From the NCBI GenBank assembly GCA_036278455.1, contig DASULB010000115.1:1-10999 (forward strand): a stretch of DNA of 10,999 nucleotides, in the 5' to 3' direction. Source of the DNA: FW021-bin31 sp036278455. Lineage in GTDB: Bacteria > Bacteroidota > Bacteroidia > Chitinophagales > Chitinophagaceae. Made by a program: the position numbers and the translations under genes. Below, piece after piece: positions 1 to 7,688 of the stretch. Position 1 is the stretch's first letter. Each line of letters opens with the position of its first letter. The notes below the pieces were generated by a model that did not search any database, was not told the origin of the DNA, and was given only the letters and a program-made list of their open reading frames with translations.

Positions 1-643
1 GGGCAACCTGATATTACTGTTTCCCGGTGAATGGCACAGCTACCATCCAAAACCCGATAAAGGCTGGAATACATACTGGATTGGCTTTTATGGCAATTTT
101 CCCGACAACCTGATCAAAAATTATTTTTTTACAAAAAAGGAACCGATCCTGGACATTGGCTTCAATGAACAGGTGGTGGATCTTTTTAACCAGGCGATCG
201 AACTGGCCAAACAGGAAAAAGCGGGATTTCAACAGGCCCTATCGGGTATTACCCTCCATCTGCTGGGGATGATCTACTATATCATCAAAAACACTCTTTT
301 CGAGGACAAGGAAATCATCACCAAGATCGAGCAGGCGCGCATGATCATGCGGGAGCATCCGGGGGGGGAAGTATGCCTCAAAGACATCGCCGCCTCCGTA
401 AACATGAGTTATTCTTGGATCAGAAAAATGTTCCGGCTATACACCGGATTATCTCCCGCGCAATATCAATTACAGGTAAAAATTCAAAAAGCCAAGGCAT
501 TGCTTGTAAGCTCCCGAAAATCTGTCAAGGAGATCGCCTACCTGCTGGACTTCGAATCACCCAATTATTTCGCCTCCTTTTTTAAGGAGAAAACAGGCTA
601 CACACCGCTGGCCTTTCGAAAAATAAGCCATGGAAAATCATAA
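1..643 (+). CDS. AraC-family transcriptional regulator (5' truncated by window)
   Basis: The reading frame is open from base 2 to the stop at 641-643, so about 213 C-terminal residues are visible and the start lies outside the window. The first part reads LLFPGEWHSYHPKPDKGWNT, followed by YWIGFYG, which is the typical end of an AraC-type cupin sensor domain (AraC_binding). The last ~100 residues form the double helix-turn-helix DNA-binding domain: LKDIAASVNMSYSWIRKMF is the first HTH, and KSVKEIAYLLDFESPNYFA then FFKEKTGYTPLAFRK is the second HTH with the family signature. Such proteins usually sense a small ligand, often a sugar, and activate nearby promoters. The regulated genes are presumably upstream, outside the window. 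Family assignment is firm; ligand unknown. Confidence 0.92.
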   Translation, partial: GNLILLFPGEWHSYHPKPDKGWNTYWIGFYGNFPDNLIKNYFFTKKEPILDIGFNEQVVDLFNQAIELAKQEKAGFQQALSGITLHLLGMIYYIIKNTLFEDKEIITKIEQARMIMREHPGGEVCLKDIAASVNMSYSWIRKMFRLYTGLSPAQYQLQVKIQKAKALLVSSRKSVKEIAYLLDFESPNYFASFFKEKTGYTPLAFRKISHGKS

Positions 644-820
644 AACCAAATAACCCGTTTGAAAGATAGCCCCAGGCACGGGGGACAAAAACCGGTATCC
701 TTACAAGCACCGAACAGGCCGTTACAGAATCATTTCAATCAACCTCAGGCAGGCTCCCCCCCGTTCTGATCAACCCTAAAATACAGGTCTCATAAAGCCC
801 GTTCCCAGTGGATTTTTTTG

Positions 821-828
821 TACTTTGC
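821..828 (+). promoter_or_regulatory. Possible -7 promoter box for the GntR regulator
   Basis: TACTTTGC follows a T7 run and lies 33 bases before the ATG at 862. It resembles the Bacteroidota -7 element TAnnTTTG but with one spacer base fewer, and no clear TTG -33 element lies about 20 bases upstream. If it is used, translation must start at 862 and not at the GTG at 808, which would lie upstream of the transcript. Weakly supported. Confidence 0.3.
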
Positions 829-861
829 GTACCCGTTAATCAACCGGAATCTTTTACGCAC

Positions 862-1881
862 ATGGAACAAAGCCTTCACATCGCCTTTCCCCCGAACATA
901 CCGAAATATCTTTCGGTGGCGGACGCCATCGTAGGGGCCATCAGGGATGGACACCTGAAGCGGGGCGAACAACTTCCTTCCATCAATGAATTGAGCGAAA
1001 GGCATTTACTTTCCCGGGATACCGCTGAAAAAGCATATAAGGAACTGCGGCGGCAGGGGATCATCGAATCGGTCAAAGGGAAAGGTTATTTTATCAGCCG
1101 CGTGGACGTCGATGTCCCCCTCAGGATCCTGCTGGTCTTAAACAAGATCAGCAATTACAAAAAACAGATATACAATGCCTTTGTCCATACCCTCGGCTTT
1201 AACGCCACCGTCGACCTGCATATCCACCACAGCAACCTGCAACTCTTTGAGAACCTTATTTTTAACAGCCTGGGAGCTTATGATTATTATGTGATCATGC
1301 CCCACTTTTACGAGCAGCCCGATAAAGTGCTGGCCATCCTGGAGAGGATACCCTCGGACCAGCTCATCCTGCTGGATAAGGACCTGCCGGAGTGCACCGG
1401 GAAATTCGCCACTGTTTACCAGGACTTTGGCAATGATATTTATGAGGCCCTGGATGAAGCCCTGGAACAATTGAAACACTATGAACGCCTCATCTATGTA
1501 AATCCGAACCTGATCCCCTATCCGGAGGAGATCAGAAACGGCTTCCAGCGTTTTTGCCGCATGAATGATTTCGAACACGCCAGTATCGACGGCATGGAGG
1601 CCGACACGGTCGTAAACAAAGGGGACGCCTTTATCGTCATCGAAGAAACCGACCTCGCCGGGCTGATCAGGATATGCCGCGATAAGCAACTGCGGATCGG
1701 AACGGACGTGGGAATCATCTCCTACAATGAAACGCCGCTCAAAGAGATCCTGCTGGATGGGATCACGGTGATCTCCACCGATCATGAATGCATGGGCCGC
1801 ACCGCCGCCAGGCTCATCCTGGACAAAAAGGGGGCCTCGGTCAAAAATCCTTTTGTACTCATCCGCAGAAAGTCCCTGTGA
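862..1881 (+). CDS. GntR-type transcriptional regulator with LacI-like sensor domain
   Basis: The product is 339 residues. Residues 14-80 form a GntR winged helix: KYLSVADAIVGAIRDG, then the LPSINELSERHLLSRDTAEK recognition region, then QGIIESVKGKGYFI as the wing. Residues ~85-335 read as an alpha/beta periplasmic-binding-protein fold of the LacI/GalR sensor type, with LRILLVLNKIS at the start and DVGIISYNETPLKEILLDGI plus TAARLILDKK near the end. In Bacteroidota this architecture is common in regulators of sugar catabolism; the ligand cannot be told here. The ATG at 862 is chosen over an in-frame GTG at 808 because the extra 18 residues have no family character and overlap a possible promoter. 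It lies 218 bases after the AraC-type gene and converges on the leu operon. Confidence 0.9.
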   Translation: MEQSLHIAFPPNIPKYLSVADAIVGAIRDGHLKRGEQLPSINELSERHLLSRDTAEKAYKELRRQGIIESVKGKGYFISRVDVDVPLRILLVLNKISNYKKQIYNAFVHTLGFNATVDLHIHHSNLQLFENLIFNSLGAYDYYVIMPHFYEQPDKVLAILERIPSDQLILLDKDLPECTGKFATVYQDFGNDIYEALDEALEQLKHYERLIYVNPNLIPYPEEIRNGFQRFCRMNDFEHASIDGMEADTVVNKGDAFIVIEETDLAGLIRICRDKQLRIGTDVGIISYNETPLKEILLDGITVISTDHECMGRTAARLILDKKGASVKNPFVLIRRKSL

Positions 1882-1914
1882 TGCCACCCCTGTCATAGCA
1901 TATCCGGATACCAT

Positions 1915-1948
1915 AAAAAAAAACCCGCAGCTCATAATGAACCACGGG
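1915..1948 (-). terminator. leuA: Intrinsic terminator of the leu operon
   Basis: Read on the - strand, an 11-bp stem (CCCGTGGTTCA pairing with TGAGCTGCGGG, three G-T wobbles) closes a TTA loop and runs straight into nine T residues (A run at 1915-1923 on the + strand). It sits about 38 bases after the leuA stop, which is the right place and orientation to end the leu transcript. On the + strand the hairpin is not followed by T residues, so it should act mainly in one direction. Confidence 0.88.
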
Positions 1949-1985
1949 CACAACTAAAGAATCGCCTCAAAAGTTTAGTGTCTTT

Positions 1986-3500
1986 TTATAATATCTTATT
2001 CAGCGCGTCGATATAGGCGTTCACAGACGCATTGACAATGTCGGTGCTGTAACCGAAACCGTAACAGGACCTGCCTTTATACAACACCCGCATGTTCACT
2101 TTGCTTACATCATCGCTGCCGCCATGCATCGCCTGGATATTAAATTCCTCCAGCCGGATTCCGTCGCCGATGATCTTATGAATTGCTTTGATGGTGGCGT
2201 TTACCGGCCCGTTGCCCGAAGCGCTCGCCTCTTTTTCCTCGCCATTGACCTGCAACCTGACCGTGGCCATCGGACGCAGCGGGTCTCCGCATACTACCTG
2301 TACCAATTTGATGACGATGCCCTTGTCACTGACCTGGCCGTTTTGGTTATCGCCCCCCATCAGCATCTGAAGATCATGATCATTCACCTCTTTGATGCGG
2401 TCGGCCATTTCCAGGAAATTGGTATACACCTCATCCAGGTTAAGTTTTTCGGACTGATAGCCCAGCCTTTCCAGCCGGTGCCTCAGGGCATGGCGTCCGC
2501 TGCGCGCGGTCAGGATGATGGAATTGGAAGGAATGCCCACATCCTCCGGGTTCATGATCTCATAATTCTCCCGGTTTTTAAGCACACCGTCCTGATGGAT
2601 CCCCGAGCTGTGCGCAAAAGCATTCCTGCCCACAATGGCCTTGTTCGCCTGCACCGGCATGCGCATCCGCTGGGCCACCATGTTGCTCAGCGCGTAAAAT
2701 TTTCGCGCGTCGATATTCGTCTTCATCCCCAGCGTTGCCCGGTGCACCTGCATGACCATGGCCACCTCCTCCATCGAGGTATTACCGGCCCGTTCCCCCA
2801 CGCCATTGATTGTACACTCCACCTGCCGGGCGCCCGCCTGTACCCCCGCAATCGAATTGGCGGTGGCCAGTCCCAGGTCATTGTGGCAATGCACGGAGAT
2901 AATCGCCTTGTCAATATTGGAGACATGGTTCACCAGGTAACTGATCTTCTCCGCATATTGCTGTGGCAAACAATAACCATTGGTATCGGGGATATTGACC
3001 ACCGTAGCGCCCGCGGCGATCACTGCCTGGATCATCCGGGCCAGGTATTCATTATCCGCGCGGCCGGCATCCTCGGCGTAGAACTCAATGTCCTCCACGA
3101 ATTTCTTTGCGTATTTCACGGCGTCCACGGCGCGCTCAAGCACACCTTCCCGCGTGCTGTTGAATTTATGTTTGATGTGGATGTCCGATGAACCGATGCC
3201 CGTATGGATGCGTCCGCGCTTTGCATACTGCAAGGCCTCGGCAGCCGCGTCGATGTCCTTATGATTGGCGCGCGTAAGCGCGCAGATCACCGGTTCGGTG
3301 ACCGCTTTGGAAATCTCCACCACGCTTTTGAAATCCCCCGGAGATGAAATCGGGAATCCCGCTTCAATGACGTCCACCCCCAGCAGTTCCAGTTCTTTGG
3401 CGATCTCAATTTTCTCCACTGTCGTCAGCTGGCATCCCGGTACCTGCTCCCCATCCCGCAAGGTGGTATCAAAAATATAGACTCGGTTATCGCTCATCAT
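1986..3500 (-). CDS. leuA: 2-isopropylmalate synthase
   Basis: The 504-residue product condenses acetyl-CoA with 2-ketoisovalerate, the committed step of leucine synthesis. The N-terminal TIM barrel (HMGL-like) shows FDTTLRDGEQVPG at 10-22, PDTNG at 171-175, the metal-binding HCHNDLG at 204-210 and GVGERAGNTSMEE at 233-245. AHSSGIHQDG at 296-305 marks the linker region found in LeuA. Residues ~392-504 (GIVIKLVQVVCGDP onward) match the LeuA dimer/regulatory domain that binds leucine for feedback inhibition. Length is normal for full-length LeuA. Two adjacent ATG codons (3500, 3497) could start it; no clear Shine-Dalgarno is seen. It is the last gene of the operon, 85 bases after the methyltransferase and just before the terminator. 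Confidence 0.95.
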   Translation of the reverse strand: MMSDNRVYIFDTTLRDGEQVPGCQLTTVEKIEIAKELELLGVDVIEAGFPISSPGDFKSVVEISKAVTEPVICALTRANHKDIDAAAEALQYAKRGRIHTGIGSSDIHIKHKFNSTREGVLERAVDAVKYAKKFVEDIEFYAEDAGRADNEYLARMIQAVIAAGATVVNIPDTNGYCLPQQYAEKISYLVNHVSNIDKAIISVHCHNDLGLATANSIAGVQAGARQVECTINGVGERAGNTSMEEVAMVMQVHRATLGMKTNIDARKFYALSNMVAQRMRMPVQANKAIVGRNAFAHSSGIHQDGVLKNRENYEIMNPEDVGIPSNSIILTARSGRHALRHRLERLGYQSEKLNLDEVYTNFLEMADRIKEVNDHDLQMLMGGDNQNGQVSDKGIVIKLVQVVCGDPLRPMATVRLQVNGEEKEASASGNGPVNATIKAIHKIIGDGIRLEEFNIQAMHGGSDDVSKVNMRVLYKGRSCYGFGYSTDIVNASVNAYIDALNKIL

Positions 3501-3585
3501 ACAAGTTTTTAGTCAATCTATTTTATCAGTTTCCTGGTCAGTTTATCTTTTCAAAATGAAACTTTTGCTTTCACACGGCTAAGAT

Positions 3586-4350
3586 TCAGGCCGCTCTCAG
3601 GGCTTCAAACCTCAACCGTTTATAGTCTGCCATCCAGTGCCCGCCCCGGTAGAGATCATCATAAAGGCGGTCCTGGATCTGTTCCACCAGCAACCGTTTT
3701 TCATCCGCGGGTATTCCCTGGAAAAATGACGCGCCAAACATCTCAAGCCATTCGGAGATACCGTTTTCGGTGTCCCGCAATTCGGTGGGACGTTCATAGC
3801 AGGTCATCCATTCGACCTTAAAGCCATGCTGCTGCAACAGTGCGGTATACGCTTCCGGCGAAGGAAAATACCAGATCCCTGTTTCAGGATGCTTTCCGTG
3901 ACCATTTTCCATAAGCACCTGGCGGATCGCGCCGATGAGTTTTGCCACGTTCCCCCTGGCGCCCAGTTCCGCCACAAACCGTCCCTGTGGTTTTAAATGG
4001 GCGTGCACCCGGCTCAGCACCGCGTCCTGGTCCTCTTCTTTGATCCAATGCAGCGCTGCGTTGGAAAAAACCCCGTCAAAAGTCTCCTGCAGAGAGAAGT
4101 CCCGCGCGTCCGCGCATACAAACCGGATGGAGGGATATTTACGGGCTGCCTCCCGGATCATCTCTGCGGAAGCATCCATTCCCGTCACCGTACATCCCGT
4201 CTCCGATAACTGACGGGCAAGGTCTCCCGTTCCGCAACCCAGGTCCAGGATATTTTCATCCGGCCCCGGTCGCAGCATGTCCACCATATCCGCTCCGTAC
4301 TTTGAAACGAAATCATGCCGGTTGTCATATAAAGAAGCATTCCATTGCAT
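3586..4350 (-). CDS. Class I SAM-dependent methyltransferase, trans-aconitate methyltransferase-like
   Basis: The 254-residue soluble protein has the Rossmann methyltransferase core: ILDLGCGTG at 34-42 (SAM-binding motif I), VTGMDAS at 55-61 with the acidic residue of motif II, VCADARDF at 78-85, and FSNAALHWI at 95-103 (motif IV). The NAALHW segment, the near N-terminal MQWNASLYD and a downstream WYFPSPEAY resemble trans-aconitate 2-methyltransferase (Tam). The closely spaced operon of leuC-leuD-leuB-this gene-leuA suggests co-transcription. Yeast Tmt1, a functional counterpart, methylates both trans-aconitate and 3-isopropylmalate. A carboxyl methyltransferase acting on an isopropylmalate-related acid is therefore a reasonable inference, but the substrate is not shown by the sequence. 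It could also be an unrelated small-molecule methyltransferase. Confidence 0.88.
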   Translation of the reverse strand: MQWNASLYDNRHDFVSKYGADMVDMLRPGPDENILDLGCGTGDLARQLSETGCTVTGMDASAEMIREAARKYPSIRFVCADARDFSLQETFDGVFSNAALHWIKEEDQDAVLSRVHAHLKPQGRFVAELGARGNVAKLIGAIRQVLMENGHGKHPETGIWYFPSPEAYTALLQQHGFKVEWMTCYERPTELRDTENGISEWLEMFGASFFQGIPADEKRLLVEQIQDRLYDDLYRGGHWMADYKRLRFEALRAA

Positions 4351-4453
4351 GGTATAAGGTTGCTTTAATTCTCTGACGGATATCGCCTGGTTTAATGTTT
4401 AAAACTTCATTTAAGATCTCATTTAACGTTTCCGGTCGCGGAGGGTGCTTCAC
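4325..4453 (-). CDS. Possible small ORF between leuB and the methyltransferase
   Basis: A GTG at 4453 opens 42 codons ending at TGA 4325-4327, overlapping the methyltransferase start by 26 bases in another frame. The central part reads LNEILNEVLNIKPGDIRQRI, a helical, branched-chain-rich stretch with four TTA leucine codons (the leu genes themselves mostly use CTG). The frame is the same as that of leuB and stays open all the way from the leuB stop, so it would also form a 53-residue extension after stop-codon read-through. No ribosome-binding site is clear. It may be chance, a coupling ORF or a small protein. Confidence 0.2.
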   Translation of the reverse strand: MKHPPRPETLNEILNEVLNIKPGDIRQRIKATLYHAMECFFI

Positions 4454-4486
4454 CTGGTACCGCCCGCTGTTCCGGCTGACATGTCT

Positions 4487-5560
4487 TTAAGTTAAATGCT
4501 CCAGTACCTTCTCCCCCATGGCATCCGTCCCCAATAAAAATTCGTTTCGGGTGTGTTTGTCCGCGATGTCCAGTGTACGGAAGCCTTGTTTGAGCGCCCG
4601 TTCCACCGCGCTGATCACCTTTTCGGATGATTCCTTAAGACCGAATGAAATATCCAGCAGCAGGGCAGCGCTCAGGATGGAAGCCAGTGGGTTGGCGGTC
4701 CCTTTTCCCTTGATGTCATGCGCCGAACCGTGTATGGGCTCATACAAGCCGATGCTGTCTCCTATGGAGGCCGAAGCCAGCATGCCCATGGAGCCGGTGA
4801 TCTGGGAAGCTTCATCGGTCAGGATATCGCCAAACAAGTTGCCGGTAAGCACCACATCAAAGCGCCTGGGATCCCGGATAAGCTGCATCGCCGCGTTGTC
4901 AACGAACATGTATTCGGTCGTCACCTCGGGGAACTCGCGGGCGACTTCCTGCACCACTTTGCGCCACAACCGGGAGGACGCCAGCACGTTGGCCTTATCT
5001 ACCGAACATAATTTCTTTCCTCTTGTCATGGCCGCCCTGAATGCCTTGCGGGCGATGCGCTCCACTTCAAAACGCTGGTAGATCATCAGGTCCGAGGCCC
5101 AGCTGTCATCATCGGCCTTTTTTCTTTCTCCAAAGTACACATCCCCGGTCAGTTCGCGGAAAAACAGGATGTCCGCTCCGCTTAAGATCTCCGCCCTGAT
5201 GCTGGAAGCGCTCAACAATTCGTCAAATACCCTGATCGGACGGAGGTTCGCATACAGCTCAAGGGATTTTCGGATCTTGAGCAGCCCCTGCTCGGGTCGT
5301 ACCTGCAGGGAAGGGTCATTATCGTATTTCTCATGACCGATGGCGCCGAAGAGGATCGCGTCGCTGTCGCGCGCCTTCTGCAATGTCTCCTCCGGCAATG
5401 GCTCACCGGTGGATTCGATCGCCACATGTCCCATCAACCCCTCATCAAAGTGAAACTGATGGCCCTCCTTTTCGGCGATGGCTTCCAGGACTTTTTTCCC
5501 CCACCGCGTCACTTCCGGACCGATGCCATCACCGGGGATGACCAAGATCTTTTTATCCAT
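4487..5560 (-). CDS. leuB: 3-isopropylmalate dehydrogenase
   Basis: The 357-residue cytosolic enzyme oxidises and decarboxylates 3-isopropylmalate with NAD+ to 2-ketoisocaproate. It opens with KKILVIPGDGIGPEV at 3-17. Substrate-binding arginines are visible at 97 (KIRK), 107 (NLRP) and 135 (FFRELTGD). The catalytic Tyr is in DVYFGERK (142) and the Lys in CSVDKANV (189); metal-binding Asp residues are in FVDNAA (221) and NLFGDILTDE (245, 249). YEPIHGSAHDIKGKGTANP is the NAD-binding segment. Length is normal. The ATG at 5560 fits the family N-terminus. It follows leuD by 64 bases, a gap that contains a 17-codon ORF. Confidence 0.96.
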   Translation of the reverse strand: MDKKILVIPGDGIGPEVTRWGKKVLEAIAEKEGHQFHFDEGLMGHVAIESTGEPLPEETLQKARDSDAILFGAIGHEKYDNDPSLQVRPEQGLLKIRKSLELYANLRPIRVFDELLSASSIRAEILSGADILFFRELTGDVYFGERKKADDDSWASDLMIYQRFEVERIARKAFRAAMTRGKKLCSVDKANVLASSRLWRKVVQEVAREFPEVTTEYMFVDNAAMQLIRDPRRFDVVLTGNLFGDILTDEASQITGSMGMLASASIGDSIGLYEPIHGSAHDIKGKGTANPLASILSAALLLDISFGLKESSEKVISAVERALKQGFRTLDIADKHTRNEFLLGTDAMGEKVLEHLT

Positions 5561-5571
5561 AATGTTTCAAT

Positions 5572-5625
5572 TTAAAGCGGACGATTGCCGGCGTCCCACT
5601 CCGGGTATCGGTTTAGTGTCAGCAT
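5572..5625 (-). CDS. Possible 17-codon coupling ORF between leuD and leuB
   Basis: The leuD stop overlaps an ATG (TAATG), which opens MLTLNRYPEWDAGNRPL and stops 11 bases before the leuB ATG. A TAATG junction usually lets ribosomes re-initiate. If translated, this tiny ORF would carry ribosomes across the gap to leuB. No similarity is recognised, and the peptide itself may have no function. Confidence 0.2.
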   Translation of the reverse strand: MLTLNRYPEWDAGNRPL

Positions 5626-6233
5626 TAGAAATTGAATGCCCGTGCCTGTTCATACTTTTCAATCTCCTCCTTCAGGTTCAACAGGTAATCTATATCATCA
5701 TACCCGTTCAACAGGCATTCTTTCTTATAGGGGTTGATCTCAAAACTTTCCTCCGCCCCGGTAGATAAGATTCTGACCGTCTGGTTTTCCAGGTCCGCTT
5801 CCAGCTGCATGTGGGGATTCTTTTCCGCCGCATCGAACACCTGTTGCAGGAACCCGTCGGTAACCTGTACGGGCAACAGAAAATTATTCAGGGCGTTGTT
5901 CTTAAAAATATCCGCAAAGAAACTGCTCACCACCACCCTGAAACCAAAATCGGCCAGCGCCCAGGCAGCATGCTCCCTGGAGGAGCCGCAACCAAAATTC
6001 TTACCGGCCACCAGTATTTCCCCCTTATATACCGGGTTGTTTAATATAAAGTCCGGCTTTGGCCGGGCCGTGTCATTGTTTTGGTAACGCCAGTCCCGAA
6101 AAAGGTTTTCCCCAAATCCTTCCCGCGTCGTGGCCTTTAGAAAACGGGCAGGGATGATCTGGTCGGTATCGACATTCTCCATCGCCAACGGTACGACAGT
6201 CGAGGTAATCGTCTTCAATATCTTTTTTTCCAT
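5625..6233 (-). CDS. leuD: 3-isopropylmalate dehydratase, small subunit
   Basis: The product is 202 residues, the usual length of LeuD. It forms with LeuC the isopropylmalate isomerase of the aconitase superfamily and supplies the swivelling domain. NVDTDQIIPARFLKAT near residues 20-35 and the GKNFGCGSSREHAAWAL segment are the family signatures. An in-frame TTG at 6248 would add five residues, but the ATG at 6233 gives the family-like start MEKKILKTITSTVVPL. It begins 22 bases after the leuC stop. Confidence 0.95.
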   Translation of the reverse strand: MEKKILKTITSTVVPLAMENVDTDQIIPARFLKATTREGFGENLFRDWRYQNNDTARPKPDFILNNPVYKGEILVAGKNFGCGSSREHAAWALADFGFRVVVSSFFADIFKNNALNNFLLPVQVTDGFLQQVFDAAEKNPHMQLEADLENQTVRILSTGAEESFEINPYKKECLLNGYDDIDYLLNLKEEIEKYEQARAFNF

Positions 6234-6255
6234 CAGGTTGATTTTCAAATTACCC

Positions 6256-7653
6256 TTAAATTAATTCCCTCACATCGGCGATCCTGCCGGAGATCGCCGC
6301 CGCGGCAGCCGTCAGCGGGCTGGCCAGGAAGGTACGCGCGCTCGGCCCCTGCCTGCCTTCGAAATTCCGGTTGGATGTAGAGATGCAATACTTGCCTGCG
6401 GGGATCTTATCCTCATTCATCCCCAGGCAGGCGGAACAACCCGGTCCCCGCAATTGAAAACCCGCAGCGGCAAATACTTCATGGATGCCTTCCTCGCGCG
6501 CCTGTTTTTCCACCTGTTTGGACCCCGGGACGACCCACACCTCCACATTGTCCGCCTTCTTTTTCCCCTTGACGAAGGCGGCTACCATCCGCAGGTCCTC
6601 CATGCGGGAATTGGTACAGCTCCCGATAAATACATAATCCACCGGCTTATCCAGCAAGGATGTGCCCTCCTGCAACGCCATATAATCCAAGGCCTGCTTA
6701 AAGGACTTCCTTTCCGTCTCCTGTTGTTTCGCTATTAATGGAATATGCTGGGTGATGCCCATCCCCATGCCGGGATTCGTGCCATAGGTGATCATCGGTT
6801 CAATTTCCGCCGCATCGAAACTGAGCACTTTATCAAAGGAAGCACCTTCATCCGAATACAGCGTCTTCCAATAGGCCAGTGCTTTATCCCACTTGTCACC
6901 CTTTGGCGCGAATTCGCGTCCTTTGAGGTAGGCGAAAGTGGTTTCATCCGGCGCGATCAATCCGCCGCGCGCGCCCATTTCAATACTCATGTTGCAAATG
7001 GTCATGCGCGCCTCCATACTCAGCTTTTCAATGGCACTCCCGGCGTATTCCACAAAATAACCCGTCGCGCCCGAGGCGGAGATCTTTGAAATGATGTATA
7101 AAATAATGTCCTTGGATACCACACCGTTGTTCAATTCGCCGTGGATCTCGATCTTCATTTTCTTCGGCTTATACTGCAGCGTGCATTGGGTCGCCAGTAC
7201 CTGCTCTACCTGGGAGGTGCCGATCCCGAAAGCGATCGCCCCAAAGGCCCCGTGGGTCGAGGTATGGCTGTCGCCGCATACAATGGTCATGCCCGGCTGG
7301 GTAATCCCCAATTCGGGTCCGATGACATGGACAATGCCCTGGTAGCGGTGCCCCAGGCCATATAATTCGATGCCAAACTCCCGGCAATTGCGGGAGAGCA
7401 TATCCACCTGCCTGCGGCTGAGTTCCTCCACTATAGGAAGGTGCTGGTTCAGTGTGGGGACATTGTGGTCCGCGGTAGCATGCGTTTTGTCCGTTCTGAG
7501 CACCGGTATCCCCCGCTGCCGCAAGCCGTCAAATGCCTGCGGGGACGTCACCTCGTGTATAAAATGGGTATTGATATACAATACATCGGGATAACCCTCC
7601 TTCTGCCAGACAACATGGTTGTCCCAAATCTTATCAATTAATGTTTTTGCCAT
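6256..7653 (-). CDS. leuC: 3-isopropylmalate dehydratase, large subunit
   Basis: The 465-residue product is the [4Fe-4S] catalytic subunit that converts 2- to 3-isopropylmalate via dimethylcitraconate. The three cluster cysteines are visible in IGSCTNSR (346) and GPGCSACLGM (406 and 409). VCGDSHTSTHGAFGAIAFG at ~125-143 and TSNRNFEGRQG near the C-terminus are further signatures. The frame is open farther upstream to a GTG at 7725. The ATG at 7653 is chosen because MAKTLIDKIWDNHVV is the family N-terminus, while the upstream bases form the structured leader. First gene of the operon. Confidence 0.96.
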   Translation of the reverse strand: MAKTLIDKIWDNHVVWQKEGYPDVLYINTHFIHEVTSPQAFDGLRQRGIPVLRTDKTHATADHNVPTLNQHLPIVEELSRRQVDMLSRNCREFGIELYGLGHRYQGIVHVIGPELGITQPGMTIVCGDSHTSTHGAFGAIAFGIGTSQVEQVLATQCTLQYKPKKMKIEIHGELNNGVVSKDIILYIISKISASGATGYFVEYAGSAIEKLSMEARMTICNMSIEMGARGGLIAPDETTFAYLKGREFAPKGDKWDKALAYWKTLYSDEGASFDKVLSFDAAEIEPMITYGTNPGMGMGITQHIPLIAKQQETERKSFKQALDYMALQEGTSLLDKPVDYVFIGSCTNSRMEDLRMVAAFVKGKKKADNVEVWVVPGSKQVEKQAREEGIHEVFAAAGFQLRGPGCSACLGMNEDKIPAGKYCISTSNRNFEGRQGPSARTFLASPLTAAAAAISGRIADVRELI

Positions 7654-7688
7654 GTCAATAAATATTCGATCAATATCCTGCCGGCCAT
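7638..7688 (-). CDS. Possible 16-residue leader ORF overlapping the leuC start
   Basis: An ATG at 7688, with AGGA two bases upstream, opens MAGRILIEYLLTWQKH and stops 16 bases inside leuC in another frame. Five of its 16 residues are Leu or Ile; the leucine codons are TTG, TTA, TTG, not the CTG favoured in the leu genes. That is what a leucine-sensing leader peptide could look like. However, the spacing to AGGA is short and nothing downstream looks like an attenuator terminator. Confidence 0.2.
   Translation of the reverse strand: MAGRILIEYLLTWQKH

Noticed and set aside
670..690. CCCC/GGGG dyad after the AraC-type gene as a terminator
   Set aside because: The stem has four pairs and is not followed by T residues.
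808..861. N-terminal extension of the GntR regulator from the GTG at 808
   Set aside because: The added residues have no GntR character, and the possible promoter box lies inside them.
1138..1953. 271-codon open frame on the - strand opposite the GntR regulator
   Set aside because: It is antisense to a recognised regulator and crosses the leu terminator; no family features.
2124..3191. 355-codon open frame on the + strand opposite leuA
   Set aside because: It lies wholly antisense to a clearly real gene; the translation is rich in His, Arg and Pro and shows no domain. It is a codon-bias shadow.
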